DNA from: Branchiostoma floridae
Taxonomy: Eukaryota; Chordata; Leptocardii; Amphioxiformes; Branchiostomatidae
Reading direction: 5' to 3'
Assembly: GCF_000003815.2 (NCBI RefSeq)
Contig: NC_049979.1
Location: 22,410,399 to 22,463,013, forward strand
Length of the DNA: 52,615 nucleotides
Position 1 is the first letter of the stretch. The number at the start of each line of letters is the position of its first letter. Shown piece by piece: positions 44,055 through 52,615 of the stretch. Both the position numbers and the translations under genes were made by a program. The notes below the pieces were generated by a model. The model had not been told where the DNA came from, made no database searches, and saw nothing but the letters and a program-made list of their open reading frames with translations.

Positions 44055-44130
44055 TATATTGCAATCCCATACTATGTATGGATTGCAATATAACAATATA
44101 TTTCACCATACTATGTATGGCTGAAATATA
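44055..44130. repeat. Twin hairpins with a common loop and different stems
   Basis: Hairpin 1 (44055-44092) is tatattgcaatcccatac, loop tat, gtatggattgcaatata. Hairpin 2 (44097-44130) is tatatttcaccatac, loop tat, gtatggctgaaatata. Both share the apical ccatactatgtatgg and each has one bulged base, but the outer stems are ATTGCAAT versus ATTTCAG. They follow the tail of the second module sub-array. Confidence 0.85.
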
Positions 44131-44340
44131 ATTAATGAGCGCGATGATGTCATCCATAGAATTTACCTGCCGTGGCCTAAGATTTGTCATTTGCATGTGC
44201 CCTCTACGTACTGCGCAACGCAGCTCTGACGTCAGCCCGCCAAGTACGAAGGGGGTGTGGACTGGTAGTGACACCCGACCATGGACCACTGTGCAGCTGT
44301 GCAGCAGCCTGTCCGTACGTCAGGGGTGCCTAAGCATTTG

Positions 44341-44524
44341 CACGAACCCTATGAAATTCGTACGAATATTATGTGATACGCACGAACCACTATGCAGAAA
44401 CGCACGAATATTATGAAATTCGCACGAATCACTATGCGAAAACGTACGAATTTTATGAAATTCGCACGAATCACTATGTGACACACACGAGCCTTATGTG
44501 ATTTGCACGATCCTTATGCGAAAC
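44341..44524. repeat. Tandem array of about 20-nt cacgaa..tatg units
   Basis: About nine degenerate units of the form cacgaaNNNtatgNNatncg, with lengths alternating near 20 and 22 nt. It ends 55 bp upstream of the zinc-finger gene start codon. Confidence 0.8.
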
Positions 44525-44541
44525 CAGCCAACCACCGCCGG

Positions 44542-44551
44542 GTCACGTGAC
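44542..44551. promoter_or_regulatory. Palindromic E-box GTCACGTGAC upstream of the zinc-finger gene
   Basis: A perfect 10-bp GTCACGTGAC lies 28 bp before the ATG. It is the consensus bound by MiT/TFE and USF bHLH-zipper factors (the CLEAR motif). The TGACG of its right end pairs with a CGTCA four bases on (tgacgacacgtca). Confidence 0.55.
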
Positions 44552-44579
44552 GACACGTCATTCAGGCGGGATATTCAAC

Positions 44580-46245
44580 ATGGCGTCGTCTGCTGAAGGT
44601 ATGTTTCTTCTTGTTTCTGTCCCGATATTTTGATTTTAGCGCATTGAACGAGCTTATGCCGTTCCGATACAATACAAAAGAACAAAAAAGAGCTCATGTG
44701 AGCTTTGTGGCGACATAGCTGTCTGTATTTTACGCATAAAAAGCCATAAAACTGTCAGAATTGGGGCCGGCGGGAGTACTNNNNNNNNNNNNNNNNNNNN
44801 NNNNNNNNNNNNNNNNNNNNNNNNNNNNNNNNNNNNNNNNNNNNNNNNNNNNNNNNNNNNNNNNNNNNNNNNNNNNNNNNACAAAAACATTACAAAATAG
44901 AAAGCCCGATAAAAACGACTAAAAAAACGTTAAAAACCAGCAGGAGCCTAACCTCTGCTTGGAGAGTAGGCCGGGAGCATGTAACGCTCATGTAACGTTA
45001 ACATGTATGGATGGGCGATATATACTGCATGTTTCTACCAAATAATGAAATTATGCATGATTCTGCCTTATATTATTATTCTTATCTGCCTTCTATTGTT
45101 ATTATGACGTTATGGAAATTCTACAGCCAGGGACACGTGTGCTTGTCTACCTTTGTGTCTTTTACACTTCAAGTATAAAAAAAAATTATACTCTTTAAGT
45201 TATAAGTACCTTTCTAAGATTTCTTTGTATATGCCCAGTTGTAGTACATGCTGATCCTCAGCCCCCTGAGACAGCAGCAAATGCTCAGCCCCTGGCCCCT
45301 GAGACAGCAGCAGATCCTCAGCCCCTGGCCCCTGACACAGCAGCTCATCCTCAGCCCCTGGCCCGTGACACAGCAGCTCATCCTCAGCCCCTGGCCCCTG
45401 ACACAGCAGCTCATCCTCAGCCCCTGGCCCGTGACACAGCAGCTCATCCTCAGCCCCTGGCCCCTGACACAGCAGCTCATCCTCAGCCCCTGGCCCCTGA
45501 CACAGCAGCTCATCCTCAGCCCCTGGCCCCTGAGACAGCAGCTCATCCTCAGCCCCTGGCCCCTGAGACAGCAGCTCATCCTCAGCCCCTGGCCCCTGAC
45601 ACAGTAGCTGACAAAGCAGTCTATCACTGCCAGGCCTGCCAGAAGACTTTTAAAAGTAAACCTGGTTTAAGACGTCACCAAATAGGTTTCCACGACAACA
45701 ACCACCCTTTCAGGTGTCATGAGTGTGGTAAAGGCATGTTTAGCCGACTCAGACTCGCAGAGCATACTGCGAAGCATCAACAAATGGGGCTCAAGAAATG
45801 TAAGATTTGCAGGAAAGCTCCAAGAAGCGTGTCAGGCCTGCGGTACCATGAACAGCTGCACAACAACGACCCACCACTTCACAAGTGTGACTTGTGCGAG
45901 AGGACTTTCACGATAAAGAAAAACAAGACTGAGCACATGAGAACACACACGACAGAGTACACATGCGACACATGCGGCAAAAAGTTCAAAAGCAAAAAGT
46001 CTGTGGCTGCTCATCTGAAATACGCGCACTCAGACAATGCCATAGACTTTACATGCACTGAGTGTTGGAAAACCTTCAAAAGAAAGCAGTACCTTAAACA
46101 ACACCAAGCCACTCACTCGGAAACCAGGCACTTCACATGTGACAAGTGTGGGAAACAGTTCAAAACCAAGCAAAATCTGCAGAAACATCAAGGCAGCAAA
46201 AACTGTGGAGTTACGCCGAATACTGGAGACAGCATTTGGGAGTAG
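44580..46245 (+). CDS. C2H2 zinc-finger protein with N-terminal 11-residue repeat, two exons
   Basis: A 341-aa probable nuclear DNA-binding protein. Exon 1 is 44580-44598 (MASSAE, donor gtatgt); exon 2 is 45239-46245 (acceptor atgcccag). Phase joins with no stop. Residues about 11-130 are a Pro/Ala-rich tandem repeat of 11 residues (unit PQPLAPDTAAH). Seven zinc fingers follow: YHCQACQKTF, FRCHECGKGM, KKCKICRKAP, HKCDLCERTF, YTCDTCGKKF, FTCTECWKTF and FTCDKCGKQF. The last ends H...C rather than H...H, so it is C2HC type. Linkers are not the TGEKP consensus, and there is no KRAB, BTB or ZAD domain. An N gap lies in the intron. Orthology is not assignable. Confidence 0.85.
44781..44880. other. 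Assembly gap, 100 N
   Basis: Exactly 100 N inside the single intron of the zinc-finger gene. An extra exon could be hidden only if it kept the phase. Confidence 0.98.
45253..45609 (+). repeat. 33-bp coding minisatellite, about 11 units
   Basis: Unit cctcagcccctggcccctga then cacagcagctcat. The first unit is 6 bp short. APD and ARD versions alternate in the middle (cct versus cgt), indicating duplication of two-unit blocks. It stays open in several frames because 33 is a multiple of three and no unit contains a stop, which explains long ORFs on other frames and the opposite strand. Confidence 0.9.
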
Positions 46246-47440
46246 AATAACATGCATTGCCATCCACTCTTACCTCATTTCATTTTTGAACGTAAATATT
46301 TCTGTAAACAGTTAAGTTAAAGTTAAAGTTGCCCATACATCAGTTAACAGTAATGTGGACAAATATGTCCTGGTTTTGACTGATTGCATTTGGAAAATGG
46401 ATAGCTCTATTTGTCATGCAACTTTTACCTCATTTCATTTTAAGAATGTTCAATTGATATATATATATATATATGTATGTTGTTACAATGTATGTCTTGG
46501 TTATGACTGCTTTCAATTGGAAAATGAATATTTTATTTGATATGATACTCTAAACTCAGTTCAGAACCTGAATATCTATTCTACGTTGTGGAAAAGTATA
46601 TATTTATCCTAGTTTTGACTGCATGCTTGCCATTCAAATGTCTATGATGAATATAGAAAGATTTCAATGGGTTCTAAATCAAAATTATACATTGATTGTA
46701 CATGTATGCACAGGGAGAAGGGGTAGTCCCATCATGTCTGCATGTGCATGGAGAAGGCTATGAAAAGAAAGAACTGATCCAAATTAGAAATCAAGCGCAT
46801 CCATTGATCAATCATTTATTAGGAGGAAAATATGATGAGCTGCAACATCATCCTTTGAGGATTGGTTAATGGCTTCCTTTTACAGTAACAGTTGCACAAA
46901 ATAAATTCACAAATCAGATAAATTTAAGACACAAGAAACATGTTTCATAGACTTTATCTGATACAATTTTGTGTTACCTGAAATTGGTCATCTATTGCGG
47001 GAATAGATGTAGACTGTAGCAGAGACTGAGCTCAACTGCACTTGTGTATTAACTTAGACTAGACATACAACTTACATTTCTGTGTACACTTCAGTTGGTG
47101 TGTTCATCTATTAAACACTATTGCATCAAAAGATCTTTGTTAGCATTATACATTTGGTGTATTATCTGCAAAATGGAACAATTTGAAATTCAGACTATGC
47201 TGAAGAGGAATCAAATGATAAGGAGACAACTGATTACCTCAAAATTGCACTTTCTAACTATTTCCAACTTTTCGAAAATTAACAGGTCGATGAAGGGAAG
47301 TTAAATTAACAACAGTTTGAACAGTTTAACAACAGTTTGAACCGACACATTAGGCATCTGGGGATATCTGTGTAATAATCTTTTCCAACAGAAATATCTA
47401 AAATGATATACATGTAACAATACAACAGTAGAAAAAATGA
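46246..47440. other. Zinc-finger 3'UTR and intergenic DNA
   Basis: A TA dinucleotide run lies at about 46457-46473. A candidate AATAAA lies at 46899-46904. The segment ggtcgatgaagggaagtta at about 47284-47302 is an inverted copy of part of the terminal exon of the YqaJ gene (near 47950-47970). No gene is recognised. Confidence 0.45.
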
Positions 47441-47895
47441 CATTTTCCACTTGTTATGTGAAAAGTACAGCAAGTGGACCCTGTACGTGATTCATGGAAG
47501 AATATCAATCATCATTAGACAACTTATCAATAAAAATACAACTTTCCAATAAAACAGACATTTTCCACTTGTTATGTGAAAAGTACAGCAAGTGGACCCT
47601 GTACGTGATTCATGGAAGAATATCAATCATCATTAGACAACTTATCAATAAAAATACAACTTTCCAATAAAACAGACATTTTCCACTTGTTATGTGAAAA
47701 GTACAGCAAGTGGACCCTGTACGTGATTCATGGAAGAATATCAATCATCATTAGACAACTTATCAATAAAAATACAACTTTCCAATAAAACAGACATTTT
47801 CCACTTGTTATGTGAAAAGTACAGCAAGTGGACCCTGTACGTGATTCATGGAGGACTATCAATGATCAATAGACAACTTATCAATAAAAATACAA
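47441..47895. repeat. 118-bp tandem repeat, four units
   Basis: Units start at 47441, 47559, 47677 and 47795 with cattttccacttgttatgtg. The first three are nearly identical, the fourth diverges toward its end. Each contains ccacttg...caagtgg and gtacag...ctgtac inverted pairs. The array stops next to the stop codon of the minus-strand gene. Confidence 0.9.
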
Positions 47896-50800
47896 TCACA
47901 CATTAATTTCAAATGATGCAGAGAGTCCCATTCGTGACAAAGGATTTAACTTCCCTTCATCGACCTTATGATATTGTCTAACACCTTGAACCCCCCTTGC
48001 AGTAGAGTGAAGCGCTGAGATGCCCTTGGGCTCTGCGGGCTTCCTTCTCTTCCTCTTTTCACTGTCAAACAGGTGGTCCTGAGTAAAAGATAAAAGCATA
48101 TTGTCATATACTGGAAATCTCTGAAATGGCAAAGTTTTGTTTCCTATAAGGTCTGTGTATAGAATCTACATTCTATTTTGCTGTTACCAACATCCAACAT
48201 ATAAATCTTTATTATTGCCTAAAACCATGCCAATCTGGAAATTGAAAGACCAAGACATTATATATAGATTGGTCTTATATATATATTGACATACACAACA
48301 GATTCAACTCTTTCATTCAGTCAATGAATTCCAAACATGGTAACCACCCGAAAAATTCACATTTTGAAAATATCTATGCTGAATGCTCAAAACTCCTTAC
48401 CTTCACTGCTATGGCCCTGATATATGTTGGGGGAGGTTGAGGTTCAGGCAATGGGCCAACATCCTTCTCAAGGACCATCTGGGGGTACACTGGTGCCTTA
48501 GATAGTCTCAGGGAGAATCCTCTGCAAAGAATTACATTTACAAAGATTACTGACACTGTTATGAACTGAAGATGAATATAATGACATACCAGCACATATA
48601 ATATGCATACATTCAGATGAAGGTATAACGATAACTTGAAAAGATAACCTCAGCCTCAGGGGTAACCAAGCTTGCATAGCATTTATGCACCCAGAAGCAA
48701 CAGTAATTCATGTGGAAAAAATCTTCTACACATATATATCTTGTACAGCATGGTATGTTTCCTGCCCTCTGTCTTCCTGGTCCATGCTAAGATATAAAAA
48801 TTTAAGCTCTTTTTGGTTTGAAATACTATACATATGATGATACAATAAGTGTCATGTTTTAGTCGTGTTACTTTACCTGGCAGGGTCTTGGCGAACGATA
48901 GCCTCCCCAGTGAGCTTGGCCATGTCCGACTCCAGCTGCGCCGCTGTGGGGCAGCCATTCCTGGAGCCTGGCATTGCTGCCAAGCTGGAGAATAGCCCTT
49001 CACACGGCTGGCTGCTTGCAGCTCTGCTGCTGTAGGTTCTTCTTCTGGTGAGGCTGTACAGGTAGATATCGCTATCAATACCTGCTATGGTTGATTCCCA
49101 GAGTGTTTTGGGGTAGCCTGCCACAAACATTCCTGGTGGCGGAAATGTGTTGAGACTAGCCAGCCCCATTAGGTATTCCTTGTACCTGCAGAACAATGGA
49201 AAAATGTGTACAAAATGTTTGAGTGCCTTACACTGTGTTTGTATATTCTTATTGATAGTATACACAGGTGTTAAAAAAGGCCTGTGTTTTCTGTAAAATC
49301 ACAAGACAGTGTATTGCAACTGAAAAGTAATCAGGATACACACCTGAGTTTCCGCCGGCATCTCTCCAGTGCACCCAACCCTGGGGCATCGTTCGCCTCA
49401 AACCACTCTCTAACCTACACAAACAGAATAAAGAAATATAGGCACATTAGATATGTATATAGCTGTTTTTATTCTTTGTATCCATAAATTCACACTATTC
49501 AAAATTGCAAAAAATGATCAATTCTGTATGGCAAAATTATAACCACAGAACTGTGCATAAATCATGGGATGAATATCTCCTAACATGTAATAGAATGTAA
49601 TCTTACCATCTTGCACACAGCAGCACTGTCAGGGAACCCCATCTTCTCCATCTCTGTTTGTACAGCTTCTGAGAAGGTGACAAGTGCAAAGTCTGTACTC
49701 TGCATATTCAGGGAATCCTCTATCATGCTCACTTTGAGGTTTGTCTTTCCACTTTCTGCAACTTTCAGGAAATGTTCTCTCTTTGCAATCCCTATGTTCC
49801 TCTTGCAGATTGCACGTCTGTGTGCAGTCAACGTGTGCGTATAATCGATCTTTCTGACTTCAAGCTGGTCTCTAGCTTTAGAGTACTCAGGAATGTAGAA
49901 CCAGTCCATGGGCCCAAGACCTGGGATGACAAGGTTGTGTTTTACGAAAGACTTCTCCTTCCACTCAGTAAGGCGTCTAGGGAATACAAAGTCAGCATAA
50001 GATGCATTGAGAGCAGCTTTTGGGTATCCCTTGCCCTTCAGGAATTTCTTGCACATAATTGCAAGACTACTTGGCGATCGCAACCTTGTTGGCAGCTTTG
50101 GTACACCTTTAATGGAGACATATTCCTGCAGTCTTCTGACCAACTGTTCTTTGTTGCCTGACAGTGGTATGCTGGTTTCCAGCCTTTCTCTGACATATTT
50201 TATTGCTGCTTTCAATTCTACAACTGTCAGTTTGCATAGATTTTCAGCACTGCAGAATGCATTTTGCACACTTGTCACCTCTACAGTTGCCCACCTGGGT
50301 ACAACATTGGCAAGGGCTGCTTTCAGGTTACATATATCTTCTGGGGTTAAAGTGTACCTAGCCCTTTCTTCATTCCTGTCCTGGATAGTTTGTGTGTTTG
50401 GTTGGCTTTGTATACAGTCAGTCTCCATTTCAATGTCAGTTTGACATGGATTTCTATCTTCAGCAGTAAAGACGTTTGTTATGTCCTGGATAACATTGTC
50501 TACAATCAAAGGATCCACTGAATGGTTCCCATCATTTATCTGGTCCTGAACAGCCACTAACAAGTCATCTTCCAAACTGTCCATCACTGGCTGGTCAACT
50601 GTTTCTTCCACTGAAACAAGTGTGCTTTGTGTACTTTTCAACAAGTGCACATATGTATGAGGGTACGTGCTACCTTCAACTTTCTTGGCAACAAGTCTGG
50701 GGTTTTCCATGTTACACTGTCCACTTGTGTCAATGGCAACATCTTGGACCCAATAACATCTCATATCTTCTAGACTCTTCACTTTGCCTATTTCTGATAT

Positions 50801-52102
50801 AGTCTCCACTAGGGCAGATTTCTGCATAGAAACAGCAGTTGCCCAGACATCCTTCTGTAGCTGCAATCTTGTCTGGGGTGTGCCTTCCACTCCTCGCTGA
50901 AGGATTTGAATGGTTTGTCCATCAAAGACAGTGACAGGAACATGCATTCCTTCTCTTTTGCACTTGTTCAGTGTATCCTCCATGATATTTCTCACGACTT
51001 CGACCGGTAAGGAGTATCCTTTAAGGAAGTAGTTAACCACCGAACCACAGACTGCATCCTTTCCCCAGAGTCGATCAGTGTCTGATGCCAGGAAGGCAAT
51101 AACTTCAGAGGCCTTTCTTCTACTTAGTCCATATAGGTTTTCCAAGTGAGCTGGTACCTTGTCAAGAATACCTCTAAGCTTCTTTACATCTGCCACAGTC
51201 ACTACATAGTCAGACTGCTGTTCAAGACTTCTGTGGGGTGGGATGTGAGTGGTCATATTGTCAACATCAATAGTGAGTACCGTGTCATCTGATGGTGAGC
51301 CTGGTGATGCTTTCACCGATTTCACTTCAGTGATGAGTTTGATGTGTGAAGTCTTGTTTTCTTTAATCTTGGTTCTGAGTTTCTTTGAATACTCAGATGA
51401 ACGGCTTGGTCGCTGTGGACTATCTCCATATGTCATGTTTAGTTCCTCACTTGCTAGATTCCACACATCCTGATCTTCTGACACTTCAAATACAGTGGTG
51501 CTTGAAGTTGTGTAGGAAACAAAGAAGCAAGTTTGTACCCCCAATGCTGCCATCTCAGCTTGCACTTGAAGGTAGTATCTTGTTGGTATGGTGTCATGTA
51601 TTTTCCCAGAGTAAGGGCACTTGATTTCGACAACAGCCAGAATTGTCCCAGCCTCAGTGTCATATATCATGCCATCTGGTGACACAAGCAAAGTAGTGCT
51701 TCCTAAATCTACCTTGAAACTACCCACCTCATAGAATACACAGTGGGGCAAAAATGCTGGTAAGAACTTGGAGCACAGAGTGGCAACAGCATTGATTTCA
51801 TTTTCAACTCCCCAGTCCATGGCACGTTGAGTTTCTTCACTGACTTCTGGTTTATCCTTGCCTCTCACTGCCTCATCAAAATGTTGCTGCTGTGCCTTCA
51901 AGCTCTCTGTACCAGTTGAAGCAAAGAGTGTACTGCCTGTAACATACACAGTCTTTCTTGCTTCAAACCACAAGGAGCTTCTTTGCTTGATACAGTTAAG
52001 CCCTTTACTGATGATAAATGCAGCAAGCTGGGCTGAATCATCTGAATGGCTGTTGAGTAAGACATCTATGTCAAACAACGGGTAGTAATTTCCCAACTGC
52101 AT
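47896..52102 (-). CDS. YqaJ-type nuclease with SAP domain, five exons, probably transposon-derived
   Basis: Exons in transcription order: 52102-49607, 49414-49344, 49185-48877, 48521-48401, 48078-47896 (TGA), all with canonical splice sites and matching phases, about 1,059 aa. Residues about 40-200 carry the YqaJ / lambda-exonuclease-like PD-(D/E)xK fold: LWFEARKTVYVTGSTL, GVENEIN, VSPDGMI, VVEIKCP and YYLQVQAEM. A SAP-like DNA-binding motif lies at about 625-663 (LTVVELKAAIKY ... SGNKEQLVRRL). The C-terminal exons (GLGALERCRRKLRYKEYL ... TYSSRAAS, RGFSLRLSKAPVYP) resemble a multicopy lancelet and cnidarian protein type. Together these suggest a mobile-element or domesticated nuclease acting on DNA ends. 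The start chosen is the ATG that overlaps the upstream stop; the frame opens only four codons earlier, after TAA. Confidence 0.75.
48079..49606. other. Introns of the YqaJ gene
   Basis: Introns 48079-48400, 48522-48876, 49186-49343 and 49415-49606 are short and AT-rich, with a tatatata run near 48275. No further feature is recognised. Confidence 0.6.
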
Positions 52103-52615
52103 CAAGTCACTGAGTTATTCATTTCACACCACATGTCAAGTTCTCCTGCAAAGGTGGCACAGATCATCATGAGGTCATCTCTCAAGTCATCATTCGTCAC
52201 CTGGGATTCTTGGATTTCAACTAAGTTGGCAGTAAGAAGACTTATGACAAAGTTCAGTCTTGAGGTCCTGTAGTCTTCACCTGCTGCTTTCTTCATTTTT
52301 TGTAGGGCATAAGACTTCTTCTGTGACAAGACCCTTGATTCTGCCTTCTTCTTGCTCAGTACTGTTGTTAGTTTCCTCACCTCTGACAAAACTTCAGCTC
52401 CTGTTTCAGCTACTTCTGAGGAAAACATGTTAGACAGCATACTGTCAACTGTGTCCCTAAGATGCTCCACGGTGTCTAATTCAGCCTTGTGCACATCTCT
52501 TCTGATTTGTAGAGTACTACCATCAGGCTCATGACCAAGAGAGAATCTACATCCACCCTTTCTCTCCTTAAAGAAAGCAACAGGTGTTATTAGTTTTTTC
52601 CCCATCAAAACGAAA
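52102..52615 (-). CDS. Upstream ORF of the YqaJ unit, 5' partial
   Basis: An open frame from the window edge to TGA at 52104-52102, at least 168 codons (possible internal Met at GKKLITP). It is helical and charged with no recognised domain (HLRDTVDSMLSNMF, LSKKKAESRVLSQKKS). It is in the -1 frame relative to the downstream ORF, and its TGA overlaps the downstream ATG as TGATG. It could be a separate ORF of the same element, or the N-terminal part of the same protein joined by an unseen intron, a frameshift or an assembly error. The start lies off the window. Confidence 0.6.
   Translation of the reverse strand, partial: FVLMGKKLITPVAFFKERKGGCRFSLGHEPDGSTLQIRRDVHKAELDTVEHLRDTVDSMLSNMFSSEVAETGAEVLSEVRKLTTVLSKKKAESRVLSQKKSYALQKMKKAAGEDYRTSRLNFVISLLTANLVEIQESQVTNDDLRDDLMMICATFAGELDMWCEMNNSVT

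Noticed and set aside
45214-45627. Long ORFs on the minus strand and in a second plus frame over the 33-bp repeat
   Set aside because: A stop-free repeat with period divisible by three is open in several frames; only the frame joined to the zinc fingers has a start, splice site and domain.
47441-47895. CRISPR array
   Set aside because: Units are 118 bp and contiguous with no unique spacers, and the DNA is eukaryotic.
52102-52130. Programmed -1 frameshift joining the two YqaJ ORFs
   Set aside because: No slippery X XXY YYZ heptamer in the short overlap; stop/start overlap, intron or indel fit better.

Overview
The window is animal nuclear DNA: split genes with GT-AG introns, long AT-rich introns, many small inverted-repeat transposons and five assembly gaps of exactly 100 N. 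The gene set (KIF16B-type kinesin, LanC-like protein, a filamin-NHL TRIM-family protein, a ubiquitin E2 beside a Ubl-RBR E3, a C2H2 zinc-finger protein and a YqaJ-nuclease protein) and the style of the repeats suggest an invertebrate deuterostome, most likely a lancelet (Branchiostoma). The organism is an inference; no sequence here is diagnostic by itself.

Layout. 1-18912 (+): the C-terminal two thirds of a KIF16B/SNX23 kinesin gene, 24 visible exons coding for the neck, FHA domain, a very long coiled coil and the PX domain; the motor lies off the left edge. 18913-23123: 3'UTR and intergenic DNA rich in hairpin MITEs. 23169-24622 (+): a 55-codon membrane microprotein ORF followed 74 bp later by an intronless LANCL gene, possibly on one mRNA. 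26220-28124 (-): an intronless TRIM2/3/71-like filamin-NHL gene with a decayed RING/B-box, one internal gap and one in-frame TGA. 28353-28997: a near-complete 645-bp palindrome. 29719-31796 (-): a six-exon ubiquitin-conjugating enzyme (E2). 32651-35811 (+): a four-exon ubiquitin-like/RBR E3 ligase, transcribed away from the E2 from a shared 854-bp spacer. 36845-39860: a decayed tandem copy of the 3' half of the E2 gene, with its catalytic cysteine deleted and a small LTR-flanked element inserted. 42020-44130: an array of about 163-bp modules ending in twin hairpins. 44580-46245 (+): a two-exon zinc-finger gene with an 11-residue tandem repeat. 47441-47895: a 118-bp tandem repeat. 47896-52615 (-): a YqaJ-type nuclease plus SAP-domain gene, probably transposon-derived, whose upstream ORF meets it in a TGATG stop/start overlap.

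How the genes might work together. The clearest functional grouping is the head-to-head E2 and Ubl-RBR E3. The E2 keeps its catalytic cysteine, the E3 keeps the Rcat catalytic cysteine, and the N-terminal Ubl keeps a ubiquitin-like LRLKGG end. This looks like a compact, possibly co-regulated ubiquitin-type module. The other genes show no evident common pathway.
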